A stretch of 64,000 bases of DNA, taken from the NCBI GenBank assembly GCA_965112735.1, contig OZ218951.1, forward strand, positions 4,836,001 through 4,900,000, written 5' to 3'. Shown here one piece after another: positions 11,345 through 21,264 of the stretch (position 1 is its first letter; the number at the start of each line of letters is the position of its first letter). The position numbers and the translations under genes are program-made. This DNA is from Phaeosaccion multiseriatum. Taxonomy: Eukaryota > Ochrophyta, other classes. The notes under the pieces are model-generated. The model made no database searches. It was not told the DNA's origin and saw only the letters and a list, made by a program, of their open reading frames with translations.

Positions 11345-12831
11345 TCAGCCCATCTCCTCCGCCATGCTCTCCCACGTCTCGCTCCCCACACTCCAGGGCC
11401 TCTCCAGCGGCAGGATTCCGCTCTCCTTGCCGAAGGTCGGATCCGTCCTTCGCATGAGGTCCAGCGCGGTTTGGGACCGGAAGAAGGCTGTTGCCGCATC
11501 CATCAGTCGCTGCTCGATGCCGAGGCCGAGCTGACACCGCCGTGCCCCAGCCAAGGCCTTGTCCACCGAAGCACCGGCCGAGAGGAGCTGCCGCGCAGTC
11601 CCGTGGTGGTCTTCGCAGATGGCACCAAGGAGAGGGGTGGTACCGTCTGTTGCCGTGACATCGATGGGGGATCCCGCAGGGATGAGACGAGCGACGATGG
11701 CCTCGTGCCCACCCTCCGCGGCAAGGTGGAGGGGTGAAGCGCCCTTACTGGTTTTCATGTGCACACGTGCTCCCGCAGAGAGAAGCTTCTGCACCACGCC
11801 GTCGTGTCCCTCTTGAGAGGCAAGGTGAAGAGGAGTGAAACCTTCGAGGTCAGCCTTGTCGATGCTGGCGTGGGCCCTGATGAGCTGCTGTACGATGCCT
11901 GCATGCCCTTCAACAGATGCCTGATGAAGCGGAGTTCTCCCTTGATTACTTGCGTGGTTCACATCCGCTTGGGCTGAGATGAGGTGCCTTACAATAGAGC
12001 TGTGTCCGTTCTGAGAGGCGATCCAAATCGCAGAGATACCCCGCTTATCGGCCAAGTCGACAATAGCACGCGCCGAGAGCAGCTGCTGCACAGTCGTGGA
12101 GTGCCCCCTTTCCGACGCTACCATCAAGGGAGTAGCTCCTGCTGTGGCGTCCGCCTGGTCGACAGGGGCTCCAATGTCCAACAGCCGCCTCACCACCTGA
12201 TCGTGTCCGCAGCTGCTAGCCGCTATCAACGGCGTGCCTCCAAAGGGTCCCCCTCTGGTGCTGAAGGAGGCTCCTTCCCGCAGGAGAAGGTCTAAGACAT
12301 CCAGCCGATCGTGCAGTATAGCCTCAAGCATTGCGGTACATCCTTCTTCGTCGATGGGCTGATCCAAGCTTGCTTTGCCATGCTTGGCGATGAGCGTCCC
12401 AATCAGCGCGTTCACGGTGGGGAAGCTGGCTCCTTTCTTCAGAGCCTGCCCCAGCCGCCCCGCCTGGTGTTGTTGAGGGAAACGAGTTCGGGGGGGACAG
12501 ACGCACACACGTACATAGGATGAAAGGGATCAACAGGAAGCTGCTCGCTGCTTCGAAACGTGAGCATCCCACCGCCGCCCATCGTATCCGCAAAAGCCCC
12601 CCCTCGCTTTCCATCTTAGTGTACTGTGTGAGAAGCGGGGGAGAGGCGCAAACTCCGGGGAAAAAAGGGATCAATAGAGAGCTGCCCTCTGCGTCGACAC
12701 GTGAGAACCCACCGCAGCTATCGTATCCGCACAAGAACCCCTCTCTCTTTGCTTCATTCTTTCCGAAGGACACCGTCTTACAGGAGGACGCTAGGTCGTA
12801 CCTCGGGCGATAAAGTTGCCTGCTCCGCCAT
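11345..12831 (-). CDS. Ankyrin-repeat protein ANK-B
   Basis: Exons 12831-12802 (MAEQATLSPE) and 12463-11345, phase 0, 382 aa. Very close to ANK-A, with one extra Ala from a duplicated codon (ATAGATPLM). The last repeats differ most (MKTSKGASPLHLAAEGGHE in place of KWANNGTTSLYLAAHCGHE), while flanking repeats are nearly identical. That pattern may reflect selection on the binding surface or gene conversion. ORF, splice sites and ATG are all intact. Confidence 0.85.
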
Positions 12832-12937
12832 GGTATGAGCAAGCGGCTTCACGATTGAGACGGTATTGCTCACAAGGGGCCTACGGAAGGCTCTCTCGCT
12901 GCTGTGCAGTAGTCAGTGGCTCGTAATTATGAGAGAA

Positions 12938-12989
12938 TTTTTTTTTTTTTTTTTTTTTATAGGAATGACCTAAGGAACTGAAAGTGTGA

Positions 12990-13033
<44 letters not shown>

Positions 13034-13123
13034 GTGTCGCTGAGTCGTCGGGGCCCTCGAGGGGCCGGTTACTCCCCCTCTAGGGCGGGGAGGGGGAGTG
13101 CAGGACCGGCTCCGCGGTTGTGC
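12938..13123 (-). mobile_element. 5'-truncated RT1 fragment with poly(A) tail
   Basis: On the plus strand 21 T (12938-12958) are followed by a copy of the RT1 3' UTR, including (TG)n and CCTCGAGGGGCCGGTTACTC. It ends after only a few codons of the RT C-terminus. Read on the minus strand this is a 3' end plus poly(A): a dead-on-arrival copy made by target-primed reverse transcription. The right edge against host sequence (GATCCAAGGAGGGCGGAG) is accurate to a few bases. Confidence 0.75.
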
Positions 13124-13144
13124 CGATCCAAGGAGGGCGGAGTT

Positions 13145-13484
13145 TTGAGAGAGAACCAAAAAAAAACACGACCTCATTTGGTCTCTTATAGGATGGAACA
13201 GCAAGGTTTTTGTCCTTCAGCTCAGGTGCTTTCAAAACACTCGCCACCCAAGAACACCTGAACATGAGGGCTGCCTTATGGACGAGCTGTTTGTGTCATT
13301 CGAAGGCGCTTGGCTGTGGCGCTCCAGCGGGCCCGCCATGAGAGATCGATTCGCCACCGGGTTCTGGCCGGTATCAACTTTGTTCCGATGGAGAGGACTG
13401 ACGAGTCGGAGGTAGACGACCTCTGGGAACTTAGTTTTAGTTCCCAGGGGGCTTTCTGGAGTGTATACTAAAAGTAAATATAAA
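13145..13484 (+). mobile_element. 3' fragment of RT2-type element, inserted in plus orientation
   Basis: Plus-strand translation from about 13287 gives CVIRRRLAVALQRARHERS and then RHRVLAGINFVPMERTDESE. This matches the C-terminus of the RT2 pseudogene (RHRILAGINFVPMGRTDESE), which is on the minus strand. The flanks are host sequence split inside GGCGGAGTT...CGTTTGGGTG, with a 4-bp AGTT at both sides. It is a second 5'-truncated insertion, opposite in direction to every other element here. Confidence 0.75.
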
Positions 13485-13913
13485 AGTTCGTTTGGGTGAA
13501 AGGCAGCGGCAGCAAGGCCGTGTTGAGTGCGCACAGACGCGACCGCGCCGCTGCTGCCTAGATGGGCGGTGCCTTCCTTCCGCCTCCACACGAACACAAC
13601 GACCTGGCGTTCACCTTTACCATTGTGTGTTTAACCAGGAACAGTTTTCTCTTATCCTACGACTACTTGCTGTGTCCGCATGCCCCATCAAGGAAGCCCT
13701 CGGCCTCGACCCATCGGGACTACACTCTCCCCCCTTCAAACGAACTGACTTTCTCTCTCCCCCCTCCCTCAAGCTATGCACTTCTTCGCCCATTGATCCC
13801 GTAAGCTACACACATGACTCCCCTCCCCCCCCGGACCCCCTTCCTCCTGTACTCCGCCCCTCTCTGCGACAGAGCATCGCAATCACTTCATCGCTCCTAC
13901 ACCAAGCCAGTGT

Positions 13914-14165
13914 CGGCCCCCCGCGGGGCTTCTCGGGCTCCGGGCTTCTAGGCCATAGCCCCCTCCAGGCTTCGGGCTTCTGGCCGCAGGCCAGAGGTCT
14001 GGGCTTCGGGCTTCTCAGGCTGGGGAAAAAAATGGGAGACTTGGGCTTCTCGCTACTTTCCTGCAGGCTTCTGGCCGCAGGCCAGCCCCGGGCTTCTTAC
14101 TTTCGGCCGCAGGCCGCCTCAGACTTCTGCTTATCGGGGGGCCCGAGAAGCCCGCGGGGGGGCGA
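13914..14165. mobile_element. 252-bp foldback/MITE insertion in the 3' region of ANK-C
   Basis: Absent from the three sister units, which read CAAGCCAGTGTGCCATGGGC (or a close variant) across this point. Flanked by 5-bp direct repeats AGTGT (13909-13913 and 14166-14170). Ends are imperfect inverted repeats of about 24 bp that share GCTTCTCGGGC preceded by a C-run/GCGGG block. The interior repeats GGGCTTCT and GGCCGCAGGCCA. No ORF. Features fit a non-autonomous DNA transposon. Confidence 0.75.
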
Positions 14166-14336
14166 AGTGTGCCACGGGCAGTCCCTCTCTCGCATCGCAT
14201 CCTGATGTACAGGCTCTCCACTCGCATGGGCTGCATGACTGGTGCAAGCGAGCGAGCTGGAGCGGTACTCTTTCGTTGCCAAAGTCGTCGTTGCCCCTAC
14301 CAGCCCCCACCTCCCGCATCCCTCCTGGCTGCTCGC

Positions 14337-15839
14337 TCAGCCCATCTCCTCCGCCATGCTCTCCCACGTCTCGCTCCCCACACTCCAGGGCCTCTCCAGC
14401 GGCAGGATTCCGCTCTCCTTGCCGAAGGTCGGATCCGTCCTTCGCATGAGGTCCAGCGCGGTTTGGGACCGGAAGAAGGCTGCTGCCGCATCCATCAGTC
14501 GCTGCTCGAAATCCCGGCTGAGCTGCCACCGCCGTGCCACAGCCAAGGCCTTGTCCACCGAAGCACCGGCCGAGAGGAGCTGCCGCGCAGTCCCGTGGTG
14601 GTATCCGCAGATGGCAGCAAGGAGAGGGGTGGCTCCGCTTGATGCCGTGACATCGATGGGGGATCCCAAAGAGATGAGACGAGCGACGACGGCCTCGTGC
14701 CCATTCTGCGCGGCAAGGTGGAGAGGTGTTGAGCCCTTGTTGGTCCTTTTGTCCACATGTGCTCCCGCAGAGAGGAGCTTCCCCACCACAGCGTCGTGCC
14801 CTTCCTGACAGGCAAGGTGAAGAGGAGTGAAACAGTGGAGGCTAGCCTTGTCGATGCTGGCGTGGGCCCTGATGAGCTGCTGTACGATGCCCGCATGCCC
14901 TTTGAGCGATGCCTCCCGAAGCGGAGTTCTCCCTTGATTATCTGCGTGGTTCACATCCGCTTGGGCTGAGATGAGGTGCCTTACAACAGAGCTGTGTCCG
15001 TTCTGAGAGGCAAGCCATATCGCAGATAAACCCTGCTCGTCCGCCAAGTCGACATTAGCACACGCTGAGAGCAGCTGCTGCACTGTTGTGGAGTGCCCCT
15101 GTTCCGATGCCGCAATCAAGGGAGTACCTCCTGTGGTTTCCGCTTGGTCGACAGGGGCTCCCATGTCCAACAGCCGCCTCACCACCTGATCGTATCCGTA
15201 GCCGCTAGCCGCTATCAATGGCGTGTATCCAAAGGGTCCCCCTCTGGTGCTGAAGGAGGCCCCTTCCCGCAACAGAAGGTCCACAACATCCAGCCGATTG
15301 TGCCGTATAGCCTCAAGCATTGCGGTACATCCTTCTTCGTCGATGGGCTGATCCAAGCTTGCTTTGCCATGCTTGGCGATGAGCTTCCCAATCAGCGCTT
15401 TCACAGTGGGGAAGCTGTCTCCTCTCTTCAGAGCCTGCCCCAGCCGCCCCGCCTGGTTTTGTTGAGGGAAACGAGTTCGGGGGGGAGGGAAGCACGCACG
15501 TACATAGGATAATAGGGATCAGCAGGAAGCTGCTCACTGCTTCGATACGCCAGCATTCCACCGCCGCCATCCTATCCGCAAAGCCCCCCCCTCGCTTTGC
15601 TCTCCCCGAAACACAGAGTCCATCTTAGTGTACTGTCTGAGAAGCGGGGGAGAGGCGCAAACTCCGGGGAAAAAAGGGATCAATAGAGAGCTGTCCTCTG
15701 CGTCGACACGTGAGCTTCCCACCGCAGCTATCGTATCCGCACAAGAACCCCTCTCTTCGCTCCATTCTTTCCGAAGAACACCGTCCTACAGGAGGGCGCT
15801 GGGTCGTACCTCGGGCGTTAAAGTTCCCTGCTGCGCCAT
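14337..15839 (-). CDS. Ankyrin-repeat protein ANK-C
   Basis: Exons 15839-15810 (MAQQGTLTPE) and 15452-14337, phase 0, 381 aa. Same architecture as ANK-A and B, with substitutions spread through the repeats (for example SACANVDLADEQGLSAIWLA and HCFTPLHLACQEGHD). The insertion 13914-14165 lies in its 3' flank and does not touch the coding region. Intact despite flanking insertions on both sides. Confidence 0.85.
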
Positions 15840-15985
15840 GGTGAGCAAGCGGCCTTGCGCTTGAGACGGTAATGCTGACAAGGGGCCTACAGAAGGCTCT
15901 CTCGCTGCTGTGCAGTAGTCGGTGGCTCTGCCTATCATCGTCCCTCCCGGTCTCTGAAAAGGATATCCTGAAAAGTTCTGAAACT

Positions 15986-18726
15986 TACACCCTTAAGTGC
16001 CATCTATGGTTGTCTAAAAGTAATGTCTCACCGCCCCGGGGAACTTAGCCCTCGAGGTCGTGTCCCTCTGACTCATCAGTTCTCCCCATTGGAACAAAGT
16101 TGATACCAGCCAGGATCCTGTGTCGAACCGATCGTTCGTGTCGGGCCCGCTGGAGCGCTACGGCTAATCGCCGCCGAATGACGCAAACAGCTCTCGCATA
16201 AGCCTCCATGTCCAGATGTTCGTGCCCCCCAGCCATGTGGGTGGCAAGTGTTTTCATAAACGTCTGAGCAGAAGGACCAAATGCGCCTTGCTGTTCTATT
16301 GCGAAAGGGACGAGGTGGTACCTCGTGGGGTCATAGTGGATATCCCCACCCTGGCCTTCCATGCCTACCTGTGGCACCCCATACCTGGTCCGCTTAGTTG
16401 CTTCAGCCTTCTTGGCTGCCGCGAGTGCCTCCTTCGATGCCTTGGCCCGATTGGTGATGTTGGTGGCATCTGTGAGCGTGACATCAATCATAAGTGATTT
16501 GTGGCCGTCCCCATATTCGTGGTCGGATGGAAGCTCAAACATCCTAGGGGGGGTCACGATGTCCATCTCCATCTGCTTAGCCACGTGGGCGTCACCCCTC
16601 ACGGCGTTGCTCCCCCCTCTCCCTCGTCGTGGGGTGACCGTTCTTTCCCTCATGAAGAAGGGGAAGCCGGTGTTCTGCACTATCCCTCTGCCCAGGCCCT
16701 CAGTCTTCATCAAGGCGACAAGTGCCTTCTGCACAGCGTCATGTTGGGGTGTGCCGAGCCCCGTCTTTGTGCAGATGATTATGTGCCCCTCCGTCAGCGC
16801 CTTGCCAGGACACTTGTGGCAGTCCTTGCTGTATGTGGGATCGAAGCCTAGCCGGCTCCGGATGGCACCCTTATGCTCGGGAGGCGTGAGGTGGAGTGCA
16901 CCCCCTGCCGTTTTGGTGGGTCGGAGATGAAGCCACGCACCAGCCCCCTTCACGCTGTGACTGAGGGCTCTGGCCAGGCCCTTCTCCCGTGCATCCTGCT
17001 GTGGGATCAGTTTCAGGTGTTCCAGATAGTCTGTCCTCGCCTTCGACGTGAGGAGCTTGGTGAGACGCTTCTGGGCACCTCGCCTAGCCCCGTGGCGGCT
17101 CTGTGGGATGGAGGGTCCGCCCCCATCCAACATCTTGGTTTCCTCTGTCCGCCAGCGTATCTGGTCCACTACATCCTCGTCAACCTCTCCTGGTGCCACG
17201 TCGTGCTCACCACCCCCTGGGTCTTCGTCTCTCCCACCCCCTGGGTCTTCGTCACTCCCGCCCCCTGGGTCCGCCTCGCTGTCGGAGGTTGGCCCGTCTA
17301 CGGGCCCCTCCTGCATTGCCGCTGCGTCGCACCCCTCCGCCCCCCCCCTAGGTTGGACCACGTCGTCGCCCCCAAGTCTGCTCCCTCATCCCCAGACTGT
17401 GTGTCGCCCCCCCCGGGGGTCACACCCGCGGCCGGCTGGTCTCCTCGGCGACCCTCTGGTCTGTGCACTTCATGCGCTGGGGTCTCCTCTCTCTCCGGGA
17501 AGAGCTTGGTGATCAGCCATGGCTCACTCCATCTGTTGTCGCTGAGGTGGGGAATGATTGACGCCGCGCTGTACAGGGATGCTGTGATTACCCATGGCGG
17601 GAGGTCACAGTATGTGGGTCCAAGCGCATCTCGCAGCAAGCCTCCCCCCGTGGGGAGGAGCAGGGCCTCCGGTCTGCTGATGTGGCCGTGGGCAAGCAAC
17701 ACAGCCCATCCTTTCGGGAGGGACTTGAGGAAGCGCTCCTGTTGGCTGAGAGCACCTTCGGCCGCGTCTGCCTTGGGCGTGCTGGGGAGTTGGTCGTGGA
17801 TACGAGCTGCTGCTTGTATCACACGGATATGGTAGCCGTTGGGACCCTGTCCACGCTGTGACAGGGCCTGCCTGCTCCGCGGTCCCACCTCTCTGAGGGC
17901 GAAGGGGAGGGCTTGCATCGCCCCTGCAAGGAAGGCTGCGTCACAGAGTTCGGCTTGGGGGACGAGTCCCAGACCTCCATCGCCCACCTTCAGCCTCGCC
18001 TGTCTCGCTCTCAGCTCATCACCTATGAGGGGGAGCATCCGGAAGGTGTCCCTGCCCCCCTGCAGCACCCTCTCCTCTTGCGCTGCTCTGTGTACCTCTA
18101 GCTAGTATCGCCGTTACTGAGGTGCGCCCTGGATCCAGAGAGTTGGTTGCTGCATACCCCACGAGAGTGTCAAAGAGGGTGAGGGTGTGTCGAATGAGGT
18201 CCGGCGGGGTTACCCTCATCAGGAAGTTGGCCTTGGGAATCATCGACCTGGCTGCCAGGTACATCGAGCTGGAAGAGTCGTCCATGCGCCCAGCGAGCTC
18301 GCAGAGCTGGGGCATCACGCTGGTGGTGCCTAGCTGCTCATCGATGTATTGTTCCACAAAAGCTTGCGTGCCAACTGGCGCTCCAACCACTACAGCCCCT
18401 CAGTTGCCATTCGGGTGATGTATCCAGTGCCCCCCTTCGCCCCCTCCGTCTTCTCGAGCCATGTCCTCTCTTGTGGCGACAGCACCCTCCCCTTCCCCAG
18501 TAGCACGACACACTTGGTGGGGTTGAGGGAGAGGCTGACCTCAGCCAGCCTGCGGGCCATGAACTCCTGGCTCACTAGGTTTGCGCGGTGATAGAGCGGC
18601 TCCCCGCATGCCCCACTCACTCTCATGCCATCTAGGTAGGCGGTGGCTCGTACTCCAGTGCCCTGCATGAGATTATTGTGATCACGCAGGATGGGCAGGA
18701 GGAGGGCGGCGTACATAAGCGCGCCT
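15986..18726 (-). mobile_element. 5'-truncated non-LTR element RT2
   Basis: 2.7-kb minus-strand insertion flanked by AAACT (15981-15985 and 18727-18731). The uninterrupted host sequence TTTTGAAACTATGGAGGCC is visible beside ANK-A at about 6371-6388. The element's 5' end is cut inside the palm, just before the ALMYAALLLPIL motif, so the fingers and motif A are missing. Confidence 0.75.
16045..18722 (-). pseudogene. RT2 reverse transcriptase pseudogene
   Basis: Four frame segments make up one degraded protein: 18722-18390, 18390 to about 18070, about 18100-17350, and 17350-16045. Frame changes fall near 18395, at 18058-18110, and at a C-run near 17342-17350. Motif C reads YLDG where YxDD is expected, so the polymerase would be dead even without the shifts. 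The rest is recognisable: a C-x2-C-x8-H-x3-C knuckle (CHKCPGKALTEGHIIIC), an IDVTLTD segment and FAIEQQGAFGPSAQ, parallel to RT1. It belongs to the same superfamily as RT1 but is clearly a different lineage. Confidence 0.75.
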
Positions 18727-19403
18727 AAACTATGGAGGCCTCTGAAGCAGGCATTGGGTTTGGTGATCCGATTCACAGATCCCGATCCAAGGAGGGCGGA
18801 GTTCCTTTGTTTGGGTAAAAGGCAGCGGCAGCAAGGCCGTGTTGAGTTTAAGCGCGCACAGACGCGACCGCGCCGCTGCTGCCTAGATGCGCGGTGCCTT
18901 CCTTCCGCCTCCACACGAGCACAACGAACTGTCGTTCACCTTTACCATTGTGTATTTGGCAGGGCAGTACCCTTGCTTCTCTAAGCTACGACTTCTTGCT
19001 GTGCCCGCATGCCCCACCAAGGAAGCCCTCGGCCTCGATCCGTCGGGATTGCACTCTTCCCTCTCCACATGAGCTCACCTTCCCTCTCCCTCCTCCCTCA
19101 AGCTATGCACTTCTTCGCCCATTGATCCCGTAAGCTACACACGTGACTCCCCTCCCCCCCGGACCCTATACCTCCTGTACTCCGCCCCTCTCTGCGACAG
19201 AGGATCGCAATCACTTCATCCCTCCTATACCAAGCCAGTCTGCCATGGGCAGTCTCTCCCTCGCATCGCATCCTGATGTACAGGCTCACTCGCATGGGCT
19301 GCATGCCTGGTGCAAGCGAGCGAGCTGGAGCAGTACTCTTTCGTTGCCGAAGTCGTCGCTGCCCTACCAGCCCCCACCTCGCCCATCCCTCCTGGCTGCT
19401 CGC

Positions 19404-20907
19404 TCAGCCCATCTCCTCCGCCATGCTCTCCCACGTCTCGCTCCCCACACTCCAGGGCCTCTCCAGCGGCAGGATTCCGCTTTCCTTGCCGAAGGTCGGA
19501 TCCGTCCTTCGCATGAGGTCCAGCGCGGTTTGGGACCGGAAGAAGGCTGTTGCCGCATCCATAAGTCGCTGCTCGATGTCCCAGCCGAGCTGCCACCACC
19601 GTGCCCCAGCCAAGGCCTTGTCCACCGAAGCACCGGCCGAGAGGAGCTGCCGCGCAGTCCCGTGGTGGTCTCCGCAGATGGCAGCAAGGAGAGGGGTGGT
19701 ACCGTTTGTTGCCGTGACATCGATGGGGGATCCCGCAGAGATGAGACGAACGACGACGGCCTCGTGCCCACCCTCCGCGGCGAGGTCGAGAGGTGTTGCG
19801 CCATTGTTGGCCCGTTTGTCCACACGTGCTCCCGCAGAGAGAAGCTTCTCCACCACGGCGTCGTGTCCCTCTTGAGAGGCAAGGTGAAGAGGAGTGAAAC
19901 CTTCGAGGTCAGCCTTGTCGATGCTGGCGTGGGCCCTGATGAGCTGCTGTACGATGCCTGCATGACCATAATGCGATGCCTGATGAAGCGGAGTAGTCCC
20001 GCGATTATCTGCGTTGTTCACATCCGCTTGGGCTGAGATGAGGTGCCTTACAATAGAGCTGTGTCCGTTCTGAGAGGCCATCCAAATCGCAGAGATACCC
20101 CGCTTATCGGCCAAGTCGACAATAGCACGCGCCGAGAGCAGCTGCTGCACTATCGTGGAGTGCCCCTGTTCCGATGCCGAACTCAAGGGAGTAATTCCTG
20201 TGGCATCCGCTTGGTCGACAGGGGCCCCAATATCCAACAGCCGCCTCACCACCTGATCGTGTCCAACGCGGCTAGTCGCTATCAACGGCGTGCTTCCAAA
20301 GCGCCCCCCTCTGGTGCTGAAGGAGCCCCCTTCCCGCAACAGAAGGTCTAAGACATCCAGCCGATCGTGCACTGCAGCCCTAAACACTGCGGTACATCCT
20401 TCGTCGTCGATGGGCTGATCCAAGCTTGCTTTGCCGTGCTTGGCGATGAGCTTCCCAATCAGCGCTTTCACCGTGGGGAAGCTGTCTTCTCTGACCAGGG
20501 CCTTTTCGAGTCGCCGCGCCTGGTGTTGTTGAGGGCAACGAAGTGGGGAAGGAGAGACGCACGCACGTACATAGGATGAAAGGGATCAGCAGGAAGCTGC
20601 TCACTGCTTCGATACGCCAACATCCCACCGCCGCCATCCTATCCGCAAAGCCCCCCCTCGCTTTGCTCTCCCCGAAACACAGAGTCCATCTTGGTATACT
20701 GTCTTGGGAAGCGGGGGAGAGGCGCAAACGCCGGGGAAAAAGGGATCAATAGAGCGCTGCCCTCTGCGTCGACACGTGAGCTTCCCACCGCAGCTATCGT
20801 ATCCGCACACAAGAACCCCTCTCTTTGCTCCATTCTTTCCGAAGAACACCGTCGTAGAGGAGGGCGCTAGGTCGTACCTCGGGCGTTATAGCTGCCTGCT
20901 GCGCCAT
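19404..20907 (-). CDS. Ankyrin-repeat protein ANK-D
   Basis: Exons 20907-20878 (MAQQAAITPE) and 20519-19404, phase 0, 381 aa. The start of exon 2 is the most divergent of the four (ARRLEKALVREDSFPTVKAL against AERLGQALKGGVSFPTVKAL), and the first repeat is also changed (AVFRAAVHDRLDVLDLLL). The C-terminal family tail is conserved to the last residues. Intact. Confidence 0.85.
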
Positions 20908-21264
20908 GGTGAGCAAGCGGTTCCGCCCTTGAGACGAGCAGTGCTGACAAGGGGCCTACAGAAGGCTCTCTCGCTGCTGTGCCTGCTGTGCAGTAGTCAG
21001 TCGCCCTGCCTGTCACGGCCCTCCCGTTTTTTGGTTGTTGGAGGCCTCTGAAGGCATCGGGGGGCTTGATGCTCCAGAGTCACAGATCCCGATCTTTAGA
21101 AGGAGACCCCTCAGCTTCTCAACCTTGAAAGAGAAGGATACAATCGTGGAGCATAGAGCACTGATGGCGTAGGAAGCACACGCAACACGCAGCCAAGGAC
21201 GTGTAGGGGCTACGCGACACACGATCAGAAAGATCGCAGTCAGTTCAGCAGGGCAACGGCAAGA

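Larger units (their letters stand above)
4237..21053 (-). other. Array of four ankyrin gene units interrupted by retroelements
   Basis: Four units of 2.2-2.5 kb, all on the minus strand, share 3' flank, coding exon 2, intron, exon 1 and upstream region: about 4237-6397, 10686-12937, 13489-15985 plus 18727-18780 flank, and 18810-21053. Unit B contains the flank block GTTTGGGTGAAAGGCAGCGG at its 3' side, and so do C and D. The spacers are mobile-element insertions whose empty-site sequences can be read from sister copies. This is tandem DNA-level duplication with introns kept, not retrocopying. Confidence 0.85.
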
